64,000 nt of DNA from Roseateles puraquae (GTDB taxonomy: Bacteria > Pseudomonadota > Gammaproteobacteria > Burkholderiales > Burkholderiaceae_C): NCBI RefSeq assembly GCF_002205845.1, contig NZ_NISI01000003.1, positions 283,068 through 347,067 on the forward strand, written 5' to 3'. The stretch's first letter is position 1. The number at the start of each line of letters is the position of its first letter. The notes under the pieces were generated by a model that worked only from the letters and a program-made list of their open reading frames with translations, did not search any database and was not told the DNA's origin. Shown here piece by piece: positions 19,758 through 28,743 of this stretch. The position numbers and the translations under genes are program-made.

Positions 19758-20102
19758 ATGCCTGACCACGACTTCGCCGCCCTGACCGCCAACGCCCACG
19801 AAGACTGGACCCTCTTCGCGGTGCGCTTTCACGACAAGCCCGGAGCCGGCGAGCTGCGTCGACAGCTGCTGCAGGCGCATCTCGAATGGGTGGCTGCCCA
19901 CCAGGACGTGGTGCGCGTGGCGGGTTCGCTGCGAGATACCCCTGACGGCACCCCGGTCGGCGGCTTGTGGGTCATCCGGGCGCGAGACAAGGCGGCCGTC
20001 GAGGCCCTGATCGCCACCGATCCCTTCACCACCGGCGGCCTGCGCGCGGGCTGGGACATCCACTACTGCAGCAAGGCCCTGCCGCAGCCGGTGTCCTTCT
20101 AG
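19758..20102 (+). CDS. YciI family protein
   Basis: A 114-residue YCII-type ferredoxin-like fold protein: WTLFAVRFHDKPGAGELR, then a HLEWVAAHQDVVRVAGSL segment holding the conserved His, and DPFTTGGLRAGWDI near the end. YciI-like proteins are small dimers with an apparent His-Asp active pocket; most have no assigned reaction. It starts 9 bp after the M48 stop and ends 10 bp before the next gene, so it sits inside the same transcript. Confidence 0.85.
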   Translation: MPDHDFAALTANAHEDWTLFAVRFHDKPGAGELRRQLLQAHLEWVAAHQDVVRVAGSLRDTPDGTPVGGLWVIRARDKAAVEALIATDPFTTGGLRAGWDIHYCSKALPQPVSF

Positions 20103-20112
20103 ACTGCGGGCC

Positions 20113-21078
20113 ATGCTGCAGACCCTGACCCGCCGCGCCCTGATGGGCGCCGGCATCGCCACCTTCGCCGCGTTGCCGCCCGCCCTCGCCGCCGACTCGC
20201 GGCCGGACGTGGCCATCGTGACCGCCCAGCTGGACCTCGCCGCCGGACGGGTCACCGACGTCACCAACATCACGCCCGGCCAAGGGGCCAACTTCCAGCC
20301 CTCGTTCACCCGGGACGGCAAGGCCATCCTGTTCGCGTCGGACCGCAGCGGCTCCAACAACGTCTACCGGCACGACCTCGCCACCGGCGAGACCCAGGCG
20401 CTGACCGCCACGCCGCACAACCTCTACTCGCCCACGCCCCTGCCCGACGGCAGCGGCTTCTCTGCCATTCGCGTGGTCGATGCGGACCCGGCCTACGGCA
20501 TCGAGCGCAAGCAGCCGTCGCTGTGGCGCTTCGGCTGGGACGGCCAGGAAATCGGCCCGGTCGTGCCGGTGATGCGCGTGGGCTACCACGCCTGGGTGGA
20601 CGAGCATCGGCTGGCCCTCTTCATCGTCGACGACGTGCCCGAGCGCAACGCCCACCGTGCGGTGCTGTTCGACCGCCGCACCGCCGTAAGCACGCCCCTG
20701 ACCGACAAACCCGGCCGCTCACTCGGCCGCACGGCCGACGGCCGCCGCGCGCTGTTCGTGGACCAGACCGACCCGGCCCACTGGCGTCTGTGCGCCCAGG
20801 CCGCCGGCGACACCCAGGCGCAGGTGCTGGCGGAAACGCCCGTCGGCCCCGCGGGCGAGAAGGACCCGCAACGCAGCCAGTACTTCGCGGCCTTGCCCGA
20901 CGGCTCCGTGATCATGGCGCGCGGCACGTTGCTGCTGCGCTGGAGTGGCAAGGCCGGCGCCGGCTTCGAGCCGCTGGCTGACCTGCCCCAGGTCGGCGGC
21001 GTCATCCGCAACATTGCCGCCAGCCCCGACGGCTCACGCCTCGCGTTCTCCGTCACGCTCGCGGCGCCCAAGCCGTGA
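20113..21078 (+). CDS. Exported TolB-like beta-propeller protein (PD40 repeats)
   Basis: A 321-residue protein with an N-terminal export signal containing a paired arginine (LTRRALMGAGIATFAALP, ending ALAAD; possibly Tat). The body holds WD40-like PD40 repeats, clearest in FQPSFTRDGKAILFASDRSG and NIAASPDGSRLAFSV, as in TolB. Likely a periplasmic beta-propeller that binds a protein or carbohydrate; the partner is unknown. Its stop overlaps the speE start (GTGA, 21075-21078), so both are translationally coupled and belong to the polyamine block. Confidence 0.82.
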   Translation: MLQTLTRRALMGAGIATFAALPPALAADSRPDVAIVTAQLDLAAGRVTDVTNITPGQGANFQPSFTRDGKAILFASDRSGSNNVYRHDLATGETQALTATPHNLYSPTPLPDGSGFSAIRVVDADPAYGIERKQPSLWRFGWDGQEIGPVVPVMRVGYHAWVDEHRLALFIVDDVPERNAHRAVLFDRRTAVSTPLTDKPGRSLGRTADGRRALFVDQTDPAHWRLCAQAAGDTQAQVLAETPVGPAGEKDPQRSQYFAALPDGSVIMARGTLLLRWSGKAGAGFEPLADLPQVGGVIRNIAASPDGSRLAFSVTLAAPKP

Positions 21079-22634
21079 GCGACACGCACAGCCCACCCTC
21101 GCGCGCCTCGCTGGCCGAGCTGCTGCTGCTGGCCAGCGTCTTCGTCATTGCGGCCTGCGGCCTGGTCTACGAGCTCGCGGCCGGCGCGCTGGCGAGCTAT
21201 CTGCTCGGCGACTCGGTACTGCAGTTCTCCACCGTGATCGGCGTCTACCTGTTCGCGATGGGCCTGGGCTCCTGGCTGTCGCGCTTCGTGGAGCGGCAAC
21301 TGGTGGGCGTCTTCCTGCAGGTGGAGTTGCTGGTGGGCGTCATCGGCGGCCTGATGCCGGCGGCCCTGTTTGCCGTGCACAGCCTGCTGCCACCCGGCGA
21401 GGGCGCGCCCTTCCGCGTGCTGCTGTACGGGCTGGTGCTGCTGGTGGGCACGCTGGTGGGGCTGGAGATTCCGCTGGTGATGCGCATCCTGAAGCGGCAC
21501 TTCAGCGCTCGCTACGGGCTGAAAGACCTGGTCTCGCAGGTACTCACCTTCGACTACCTCGGGGCCCTGCTGGTGGCCCTGGCCTTCCCGCTGGTGCTGG
21601 TGCCTCAGCTGGGGCTGGTGCGCACCGGCGTCGCCTTCGGCCTGCTCAACGTGGGCGTGGCGGTCTGGGCCCTGTGGCTCTTCAGGGCCGACCTGCGCGC
21701 CCTGCCGTCGCATGTGGCGGCCTGCGTGCTGTCCGCCCTGCTGCTGCTGGCTGCGCTGCTGGGCGCCGACCACCTCACCACCTGGGCCGAGGACCGGTTC
21801 TACGGCGAACACATCGTCTTCAAGCAAAGCAGCGTCTACCAGCGCATCGTCGTGACCGACGGGCATGCGGGCACGCGGCTGTTCCTGAACGGCAATCTGC
21901 AGTTCCACTCCAAGGACGAGTACCGCTATCACGAAGCCCTGGTGCAGCCGGCGATGGCCGCCCACGGCGCCCCGAAGCGGGTGCTGGTGCTGGGCGGCGG
22001 CGACGGCATGGCGGTGCGTGAAATCCTGAAGTACCCGAGCGTCGAGCAGGTCACCCTGGTGGAGCTGGACCCGCTGATGACCTCCCTGTTCCGCGACAAC
22101 CCCAAGCTGGCCGCCCTCAACGCGCATGCGCTGTCCAGCCCCAAGCTGCGCATCGTCAATGCCGACGCCTTCGGGTGGCTCGAGCAGCAGACCGAGGTGT
22201 TCGACGTCATCGTCATCGACTTCCCCGACCCCTCCAACTTCGCGCTGGGCAAGCTCTACACCGCCAGCTTCTACGACCTGGTGGACCAGCACCTGAGCGC
22301 TGGCGGCTACGCCGTCGTGCAGACCACCTCGCCGCTGATTGCACGTCGCAGCTTCTGGACGGTGGTGGCCACCGTCGAATCCACCGGCCTCACCGCCACG
22401 CCCTATCACGCGCATGTGCCGAGCTTCGGCGAATGGGGCTTCGTGCTGGCCTCACGCCGGCCCTTCCGGCTGCCGACCCAATTCCCGCCCGGACTGCGCT
22501 TCGTCAGCGCGAGCAGCCTGCCGGCCCTGCTGGACTTCCCGCCCGACATGGCGCGCGTGCCCGCCGAGGTGAACCGCCTGTCGAACCAGGTGCTGGTGCA
22601 GACCTTCGAAGAGGAATGGGGCAAGGTGCACTGA
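21075..22634 (+). CDS. speE: Membrane-anchored polyamine aminopropyltransferase (spermidine synthase)
   Basis: A 519-residue protein: about seven N-terminal membrane helices (first LLLASVFVIAACGLVYELAA) joined to a spermidine synthase domain from about residue 240. The SAM-type site is seen as VLVLGGGDGMAVREILKYP and VTLVELDPLM, with the substrate loop IVIDFPDPSN. It should transfer aminopropyl from decarboxylated AdoMet, made by SpeD encoded at 24171-24536, to a diamine. GTG start inside the GTGA overlap with the PD40 gene; its TGATG end overlaps the amine oxidase start. Acceptor specificity cannot be read from sequence. Confidence 0.93.
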   Translation: MSDTHSPPSRASLAELLLLASVFVIAACGLVYELAAGALASYLLGDSVLQFSTVIGVYLFAMGLGSWLSRFVERQLVGVFLQVELLVGVIGGLMPAALFAVHSLLPPGEGAPFRVLLYGLVLLVGTLVGLEIPLVMRILKRHFSARYGLKDLVSQVLTFDYLGALLVALAFPLVLVPQLGLVRTGVAFGLLNVGVAVWALWLFRADLRALPSHVAACVLSALLLLAALLGADHLTTWAEDRFYGEHIVFKQSSVYQRIVVTDGHAGTRLFLNGNLQFHSKDEYRYHEALVQPAMAAHGAPKRVLVLGGGDGMAVREILKYPSVEQVTLVELDPLMTSLFRDNPKLAALNAHALSSPKLRIVNADAFGWLEQQTEVFDVIVIDFPDPSNFALGKLYTASFYDLVDQHLSAGGYAVVQTTSPLIARRSFWTVVATVESTGLTATPYHAHVPSFGEWGFVLASRRPFRLPTQFPPGLRFVSASSLPALLDFPPDMARVPAEVNRLSNQVLVQTFEEEWGKVH

Positions 22635-24181
22635 TGCTGAAGCGGCGCGAGGTTCTGCTGGCGAGCCTGGCCATGGCGGGCTGCAGCCACGAGGCGCCGG
22701 CACCGCAAGGCGGCTGGGTGGGCACGCACCCGGAGCGAGGCCACCGCCTGCGCGGTGCGCTGCCGGCAGCCAACGGTCCGCTGAAGCAGACCGGCGTCCT
22801 CATTGTTGGCAGTGGCATCGCGGGTCTGGCCTGCGCGCGGGCCTTGATGCAGCGCGGCGTGGACGACGTGGCATTGCTCGACCTGGAGGACCAATCGGGC
22901 GGCAACAGCCGCGGCCACCGCCTGGCGGGCTCACCCTGCCCGCTGGGCGCCCACTACCTGCCCGTGCCGGGGCCCGAGGCCCGCGAGGTGTTGGCGCTGC
23001 TGCACGAGCTGGGCCTGGCCACGCACCGCCTGGGCCGCACCGAATGGGACGAACGCCATCTCTGCCACAGCCCACAGGAACGGCTGTTCTTCGACGGCGC
23101 CTGGCATGACGGCCTCCTGCCCCCGGCCGACGGCGCGGCGGGCCTGGCCCAATACCGCAGGTTCGGCGACCTCGTCGCGCAGCTGCAGCGGGACCTGGGC
23201 TTCGCGATACCCACGCACCGCGCGCCGTGGACGGCCGAGCATGCGCGCCTGGACCGGCAGACCTTCGCCGCCTGGCTCGATGGCCAGGGCCTGACCGACA
23301 CCCGCCTGCGCTGGTACCTGGACTACTGCTGCCGCGACGACTTCGGCGCCGATGCAGCCACCGTGTCGGCCTGGGCCGGCCTGCACTACTTCGCCAGCCG
23401 GCACGGCTTTCACGCGCCCGGCGACGAGACAGCCGAACGTGAACCGGTGCTGACCTGGCCCGAAGGCAACGGCTGGCTGTCGGCCCGCCTGGCGCAACCG
23501 CTGCAGGACCGGCTGCACCTCGGCCGCACGGTGCTGCGCGTGACCGAGGGGCGCCAGGGCGTGGAAGCGCTGGCCTGGAACGAGGCCACCCAGGCCCCCG
23601 AGCGCTGGGCGGCGCGCGCCGTCGTCATGGCCACGCCGCTGTTCGTGTCGGCCCGGCTGCTGGCTGAGCCGCCCGCCGCGCTGCGCGCGCTCCAGCAGCC
23701 CCATGCGCCCTGGCTGACGGCCAACGTGCTGCTGCGCGAACCGCTGCTCATGCGACCGGGCGCCCCACCGTCCTGGGACAACGTGCGCTACGGCTCCGCG
23801 GCGCTGGGCTACGTGGACGCACGCCACCAGGACCTGGACCCGACACCCCGACCACCGCTGCTGACCGCCTACCTCGCACTGCCGCAGGCGCAACGATCCG
23901 CCCTGCTGCGACAGCCCTGGCAGCACTGGGCCGGCCTGGTGCTGGACGACCTGGCCGGCACCCACCCTGACCTGCCCGCCAAGGTCGAACGCATCGACCT
24001 GTGTCGCTTCGGCCATGCGATGAGCATCCCGGTGCCCGGCCTGCGCGGCTCTGCGGCACTGGCAGCGCTGAACGAGCAGCGCGGCCGCGTGGTGTTCGCC
24101 CACAGCGACCTGGCCGGCTATTCGGTCTTCGAGGAGGCCTACACGGCCGGCGTGCTGGCGGCCCGGCGCCTCAGCCTCTGA
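22634..24181 (+). CDS. FAD-dependent amine oxidase-like protein with lipoprotein-like signal
   Basis: A 515-residue flavoprotein of the NAD(P)-binding Rossmann/amine-oxidase family: VLIVGSGIAGLACARALM (dinucleotide fold, from about residue 55), GGNSRGHRLAGSPCPLGAHY, and a C-terminal FAD motif GRVVFAHSDLAGYSVFEEAY. The N-terminus (MLKRREVLLASLAMAGCSHE) resembles both a Tat signal and a lipobox with Cys17, so the enzyme is probably exported and perhaps lipid-anchored. Given its place between SpeE and SpeD, oxidation of a polyamine or polyamine conjugate is likely but unproven. Overlaps speE by one base (TGATG) and convergent speD by 11 bp. Confidence 0.86.
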   Translation: MLKRREVLLASLAMAGCSHEAPAPQGGWVGTHPERGHRLRGALPAANGPLKQTGVLIVGSGIAGLACARALMQRGVDDVALLDLEDQSGGNSRGHRLAGSPCPLGAHYLPVPGPEAREVLALLHELGLATHRLGRTEWDERHLCHSPQERLFFDGAWHDGLLPPADGAAGLAQYRRFGDLVAQLQRDLGFAIPTHRAPWTAEHARLDRQTFAAWLDGQGLTDTRLRWYLDYCCRDDFGADAATVSAWAGLHYFASRHGFHAPGDETAEREPVLTWPEGNGWLSARLAQPLQDRLHLGRTVLRVTEGRQGVEALAWNEATQAPERWAARAVVMATPLFVSARLLAEPPAALRALQQPHAPWLTANVLLREPLLMRPGAPPSWDNVRYGSAALGYVDARHQDLDPTPRPPLLTAYLALPQAQRSALLRQPWQHWAGLVLDDLAGTHPDLPAKVERIDLCRFGHAMSIPVPGLRGSAALAALNEQRGRVVFAHSDLAGYSVFEEAYTAGVLAARRLSL

Positions 24182-24536
24182 GCCACTGCTGGCGGCTGAC
24201 CGTGCCTGGGGCGAAGGCGGCGATGAGGGCGTCCAGCAGCGCCCGCGCCTTCATGCTGTTGTCGCCGCCGTAATTGCAGACGTAGACATCCAGCGTCACC
24301 GCGCCCAGCTCGGGCCACGTGTGCACGGCCACGTGCGACTCGGCCAGCAGCACCACGCCCGTGATGCCGCTTTGGCCATCGGCCGGGCCGAAGCGGTGCA
24401 TCAGCTCGGCCACGCCGCTGAGGCCGGCCGTGCGCACCGCATCACCACAGGCAACGGCCAGTGCGGCGGTGTCCGTCATCAACAGCCGCCCTGGGTCGAC
24501 ACCGCGCAGGTCCGCGGTGAGGTGCAGGCCCTTCAT
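24171..24536 (-). CDS. speD: S-adenosylmethionine decarboxylase proenzyme SpeD
   Basis: A 121-residue class 1B AdoMet decarboxylase, which cleaves itself to form a pyruvoyl cofactor and supplies the aminopropyl donor to SpeE. The processing serine is in LLAESHVAVHTWPE, and the catalytic Cys in DVYVCNYGG. Start MKGLHLTADL at 24536. Although its product serves the plus-strand genes, it lies on the minus strand only 4 bp after the moaD stop, so it is read from the alaA-hom-thrC-moeA-moaD operon, in the place where moaE would be expected. Confidence 0.94.
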   Translation of the reverse strand: MKGLHLTADLRGVDPGRLLMTDTAALAVACGDAVRTAGLSGVAELMHRFGPADGQSGITGVVLLAESHVAVHTWPELGAVTLDVYVCNYGGDNSMKARALLDALIAAFAPGTVSRQQWLRG

Positions 24537-24540
24537 CGAT

Positions 24541-24798
24541 TCATCCGCCGGTGACCGGCGGGAAGAAGGCGAGTTCATCGCCCTCGGCCAGCACCACGCT
24601 CTCGGCGGCCATCTTCTGGTTGACGGCGGCACGCACCGCGCGGCTGCGGGCCAGCGCTTCGGCATGCGCGCCGCCGCGCGCCATGAGTGCATCGCGGGCG
24701 TCGCCGACCGTGCTGCCCGAAGGCAGCGTCAACGAGTCGGTCTCACCCAGCTTTTCGCGCAGCGAGGCAAAGAAGCGCAGCGTCACGGTCAGGCTCAT
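24541..24798 (-). CDS. moaD: Molybdopterin synthase sulfur carrier subunit MoaD
   Basis: An 85-residue ubiquitin-like sulfur carrier ending in the required Gly-Gly (FFPPVTGG), which is thiocarboxylated and donates sulfur to MoaE. Typical N-terminus VTLRFFASLREKLG and internal VNQKMAAESVVLAEGDELAF. Start at 24798 overlaps the moeA stop (ATGA). Its catalytic partner MoaE is encoded more than 9 kb away at 14701-15174. Confidence 0.95.
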   Translation of the reverse strand: MSLTVTLRFFASLREKLGETDSLTLPSGSTVGDARDALMARGGAHAEALARSRAVRAAVNQKMAAESVVLAEGDELAFFPPVTGG

Positions 24799-26003
24799 GC
24801 CAGCAGCTCCGAGAACGGGACGAAGCGCACGGCATCCCCCTTGGCAAAGGCATGGCCGGCCGGGTTGTCCAGCAAGCCATCCGCCCAGAACGCCGAGGTC
24901 AACACGCCGCTGCTCTGATTGCCGAACAGGGCCAGGCCGCTGGCTTCGTCGAGGCGAACGCGCAGGAACTCGCGCCGCTTGTCGGGCTTGGGCCAGTCGA
25001 AGCCGGCCGGGATCAGGTAGCCGCGCGGCGCCAGCCGGGCCGCGCCCTGCAGCTTGAGCAGGAAAGGCCGCACCAGCACGAGGAAGGTCACCAGGCTGGA
25101 CACCGGGTTGCCCGGCAGGCCGATGAAGTGGGCTGCCCCCACACGACCATACGCGAAAGGCTTGCCGGGCTTGATCGCAATCGCCCACAGGTCCAGCTGC
25201 CCCTCGGCCTGCACGGCGGGCTTGAGGTGGTCTTCCTCGCCCACGGAGACACCGCCGGAGGTGACGATCACGTCAGCCTTCGAGGCAGCCTCGCGCAGCG
25301 CGGCGCGGGTGGCGTCGAGCTTGTCGGGCACGATGCCCAGGTCGATGACCTCACAGCCCAGGCCTTCGAGCAAGGCCCGCAGCGTGAAGCGGTTGGAGTT
25401 GTAGATGGCACCCGGCGGCAGCGGCTCGCCGGGCATGACGAGTTCGTCGCCCGTCGAGAACAGGGCAACACGCGGCCGGCGGGCCACCGTGAGTTCGGCG
25501 GCGCCGGCCGTGGCCGCCAGGCCCAGCGCGACCGCGTCGAGCCGCGTGCCGGCGGGCAGCACGACGCTGCCGGCCCTCACGTCCTCGCCGCGCAGCCGCA
25601 CATGCTGGCCCACCCGCACCGGCTGGGTCACGCGCACGCGGCCCTCCACGAGCTCGGTGTGCTCCTGCATGACGACCGTGTCCGCCCCCGGCGGCACCTG
25701 GGCGCCGGTGAAGATGCGGGCGGCTTCGCCCACCGCGAGCGGCTGCGGCAGGCTGCCAGCCGGGATGCGCTGCGTGACCGGGAGTTCGCGCTCCACGTCG
25801 GCGGCGCGCAGTGCATAGCCGTCCATCGCCGAGTTGTCGGCGGGCGGCACATCGACCGGGGAGACCAGGTCAGCCGACAGCACGCGGCCGCGCGCGGCGG
25901 TGGTGGGCAGCGTCTCAACGTCGGCGAGGGGCTGGACCTGCGCCAGCAGCGTGGCCAGCGCGTCGTCCAGAGGTGTCAGGGCAGGTTTCTTGGCATCAGA
26001 CAT
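24795..26003 (-). CDS. moeA: Molybdopterin molybdenumtransferase MoeA
   Basis: A 402-residue enzyme inserting molybdate into adenylylated molybdopterin. Family marks: DVPPADNSAMDGYALR near the N-terminus, EAARIFTGAQVPPGAD, the molybdopterin-binding core VALFSTGDELVMPGEPL, YNSNRFTL, VIVTSGGVSVGEEDHLK and KPGKPFAYGRV followed by GLPGNPVSSLVTF. Length is normal. It overlaps thrC by 8 bp upstream and moaD by 4 bp downstream, both on the minus strand, so it belongs to a tight operon. Confidence 0.97.
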   Translation of the reverse strand: MSDAKKPALTPLDDALATLLAQVQPLADVETLPTTAARGRVLSADLVSPVDVPPADNSAMDGYALRAADVERELPVTQRIPAGSLPQPLAVGEAARIFTGAQVPPGADTVVMQEHTELVEGRVRVTQPVRVGQHVRLRGEDVRAGSVVLPAGTRLDAVALGLAATAGAAELTVARRPRVALFSTGDELVMPGEPLPPGAIYNSNRFTLRALLEGLGCEVIDLGIVPDKLDATRAALREAASKADVIVTSGGVSVGEEDHLKPAVQAEGQLDLWAIAIKPGKPFAYGRVGAAHFIGLPGNPVSSLVTFLVLVRPFLLKLQGAARLAPRGYLIPAGFDWPKPDKRREFLRVRLDEASGLALFGNQSSGVLTSAFWADGLLDNPAGHAFAKGDAVRFVPFSELLA

Positions 26004-27387
26004 GGGCGTGAATGTAGGCCTTCACGGCGCCCACATCCGGCGCCATGACTTTCACGCGCTTCGGGAGTTGCTCGATGCCTTCCAGGCCCGCAGGCCGCGG
26101 CGGCTCGGTCCCCAAGGCCTCGACGATGGTCGCGGCGAACTTGGCCGGCAACGCCGTCTCCAGCACCAGCATCGGCACGGCCGGGTCGCGCTGCTCCAGC
26201 GCCACCTTCAGCCCGTCGGCCGTGTGCGGGTCAATGACCACGCCATGCTCGGCGTGGCAGCGGCGGATGGTCGCCACGCGGTCGGCGTGCGTGCTGCGGC
26301 CGGAGCTGAAGCCGAAGCGGGCAATCGCCGCGTGCTCGTCGGCCGTCAGCTGGAAGCCGGCGGACGTGAAGGCCTGCATCACGCGGGCGGCGTCGCGACC
26401 CAGCAGGTCGAACACGAAGCGTTCGAAGTTGCTCGCCTTGGAGATGTCCATCGACGGGCTGGAGGTCTCGTGCGTGTCCGCCGTGCCGCGCGGCTTGTAG
26501 GCGCCGGTGCGGAAGAACTCGTCGAGCACGTCGTTCTCGTTCGTGGCCACGACGAGCTTGTCGACGGGCAAGCCCATCATGCGCGCCACATGGCCTGCGC
26601 AGACGTTGCCAAAGTTGCCTGACGGGACCGTGAAGCTGACCTTCTCGCCGTTGGTCTTGGTCGCTTGGAAGTAGCCCGCAAAGTAGTACACCACCTGCGC
26701 CAGCAGCCGCGCCCAGTTGATGGAGTTGACCGTGCCGATGCGGTGCTCGCGCTTGAAGACGAGGTCGTTGGACACCGCCTTGACGATGTCCTGGCAGTCG
26801 TCGAACACGCCTTCGATGGCGATGTTGTGGATGTTGGCGTCCTGCAGGCTGAACATCTGCGCCTGCTGGAAGGGGCTCATCCGGCCATGGGGGCTGAGCA
26901 TGAAGACGCGCACACCCTGCTTGCCGCGCATGGCGTACTCGGCCGCGCTGCCGGTGTCGCCTGACGTGGCGCCGAGGATGTTCAGTGTTTCGCCACGCCG
27001 GCCGAGTTCGTACTCGAACAGCGCGCCGAGCAGCTGCATGGCCATGTCCTTGAAGGCCAGCGTCGGGCCGTTGGACAGGCCCTCCAGCGCCAGACCTTCA
27101 CCGAGCCAGGTCAGCGGGGTGATCTCCTTCGTACCAAAGACCTCAGGCGTGTAGACGCGGCACGTGATGGCGCGCAGGTCGTCGGCCGGAATGTCGTCGA
27201 TGTACAGCGACAGGATCTCGAACGCGAGATCGGCATAGGCCAGGCCGCGCCAGCGGGTGAGCGTGGCGTCGTCGACCTGGGGGTAGGCCTTGGGCAGGTA
27301 GAGGCCGCCATCGGGGGCGAGGCCTTCGAGGAGGATGTCGGAGAAGCCGCGCTCGGCCTGATCGCCACGGGTGGAGATGTACTTCAT
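25996..27387 (-). CDS. thrC: Threonine synthase
   Basis: A 463-residue PLP enzyme converting O-phosphohomoserine to threonine. N-terminal MKYISTRGDQAERGFSDILL is typical of the long gram-negative type. The PLP lysine lies in GPTLAFKDMAMQLLG, and the phosphate-binding GATSGDTGSAAEYAM and TVPSGNFGNVCAGHVAR are clear. Starts 4 bp after the hom stop and overlaps moeA at its 3' end, so threonine synthesis and molybdopterin genes share a transcript. Confidence 0.97.
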   Translation of the reverse strand: MKYISTRGDQAERGFSDILLEGLAPDGGLYLPKAYPQVDDATLTRWRGLAYADLAFEILSLYIDDIPADDLRAITCRVYTPEVFGTKEITPLTWLGEGLALEGLSNGPTLAFKDMAMQLLGALFEYELGRRGETLNILGATSGDTGSAAEYAMRGKQGVRVFMLSPHGRMSPFQQAQMFSLQDANIHNIAIEGVFDDCQDIVKAVSNDLVFKREHRIGTVNSINWARLLAQVVYYFAGYFQATKTNGEKVSFTVPSGNFGNVCAGHVARMMGLPVDKLVVATNENDVLDEFFRTGAYKPRGTADTHETSSPSMDISKASNFERFVFDLLGRDAARVMQAFTSAGFQLTADEHAAIARFGFSSGRSTHADRVATIRRCHAEHGVVIDPHTADGLKVALEQRDPAVPMLVLETALPAKFAATIVEALGTEPPRPAGLEGIEQLPKRVKVMAPDVGAVKAYIHAHV

Positions 27388-27391
27388 CGGA

Positions 27392-28711
27392 TCAGGCCAA
27401 CTCTTCCTTGCGGAGCTTCACGATGGGCGCGAGCACGGTGGGCAGGCCCTGCATCTTGGCCAGGGCCTCGTTCATGCGGCCCTCGACGGTGTCGTGGGTC
27501 AGGATGATGAGGTCGGTCTGGCGCTCGCCGTCGGCGGACTCGCGCTGCAGCACGGCGTCGATGGAGATGTCGTGCTCGGCCAGGATGGTGGTGATGCGCG
27601 ACAGCACGCCGGCCTGGTCGGCCACGACCAGGCGCAGGTAGAAGGCGGTCTTCACGTCGGCCATCGACAGCACCGGCGTGTTGCTCATCGCATCCGGCTG
27701 GAAGGCCAGGTGGGGCACGCGGTGGTCGGGGTCGGCAGTCGCCAGGCGGGTGACGTCGACCAGGTCGGCCACCACGGCCGACGCCGTGGGCTCGGCGCCA
27801 GCGCCCTTGCCGTAGTAGAGCGTGGTGCCGACCGCATCGGCCTGCACGACGACGGCGTTCATCGCGCCCTCGACGTTGGCGATCAAACGCGAGGCTGGGA
27901 TGAGCGTCGGGTGCACGCGCAGCTCGAAACCATTCTCCCGGCGCCGCGTGATGCCCAGCAGCTTGATGCGGTAGCCCAGCTGCTCGGCGTACTTGATGTC
28001 AGTGGCCTGCAGGCTGGAGATGCCTTCCACATGCGCCTTGTCGAACTGCACCGGCACGCCGAAGGCGATGGCGCTCATGATGGTGAGCTTGTGGGCGGCA
28101 TCCACGCCTTCGATGTCGAAGGTGGGGTCGCTCTCGGCATAGCCCAGGCGCTGGGCTTCCTTCAGCACGGTGGCGAAGTCCAGGCCCTTGCTCCGCATCT
28201 CGGAGAGGATGAAGTTGGTGGTGCCGTTGATGATGCCGGCGATCCACTCGATGCGATTGGCCGTCAGGCCTTCGCGCAGCGCCTTGATGATGGGAATGCC
28301 GCCGGCCACGGCCGCCTCGAAGGCCACGGTGACGCCCTTCTCGCGGGCCGCTGCGAAGATTTCGCTGCCGTGCAGCGCCAGCAGCGCCTTGTTGGCCGTG
28401 ACGACGTGCTTGCCGTTGGCAATCGCCTTGAGCACCAGCGAGCGCGCGGGCTCGATGCCGCCGATCAACTCCACGACGATGTCGATGTCGGGGTTGTCCA
28501 CCAGCTGCTGCGGGTCGGCGACGCAGGGCACGCCGTCACCCACGATGGCCTGGAAGGCCTTGGCGCGCTCGGCATTGCGGGCGGCCACCATCGCGATCTC
28601 GATGCCCCGGCCGGCGCGGCCGCGAATCTCGGCCTGGTTGCGCTGCAAGACGTGGAAGGTGCCGGCACCGACGGTGCCGAGGCCGATCAGGCCGACTTGG
28701 ATGGGCTTCAT
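27392..28711 (-). CDS. hom: Homoserine dehydrogenase
   Basis: A 439-residue monofunctional enzyme reducing aspartate semialdehyde to homoserine. N-terminal NAD(P) fold (IQVGLIGLGTVGAGTFHVL), catalytic domain with NGTTNFIL, SDPTFDIEGVDAAHKL and a C-terminal ACT regulatory domain (TAFYLRLVVADQAGVLSRI, then LAEHDISIDAVLQ) expected to give threonine feedback. Start ATG at 28711. It follows the aminotransferase by 32 bp and precedes thrC by 4 bp. Confidence 0.97.
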   Translation of the reverse strand: MKPIQVGLIGLGTVGAGTFHVLQRNQAEIRGRAGRGIEIAMVAARNAERAKAFQAIVGDGVPCVADPQQLVDNPDIDIVVELIGGIEPARSLVLKAIANGKHVVTANKALLALHGSEIFAAAREKGVTVAFEAAVAGGIPIIKALREGLTANRIEWIAGIINGTTNFILSEMRSKGLDFATVLKEAQRLGYAESDPTFDIEGVDAAHKLTIMSAIAFGVPVQFDKAHVEGISSLQATDIKYAEQLGYRIKLLGITRRRENGFELRVHPTLIPASRLIANVEGAMNAVVVQADAVGTTLYYGKGAGAEPTASAVVADLVDVTRLATADPDHRVPHLAFQPDAMSNTPVLSMADVKTAFYLRLVVADQAGVLSRITTILAEHDISIDAVLQRESADGERQTDLIILTHDTVEGRMNEALAKMQGLPTVLAPIVKLRKEELA

Positions 28712-28743
28712 TGCAGGGCTCTCGGGATCAGGGAACAGGGAAA

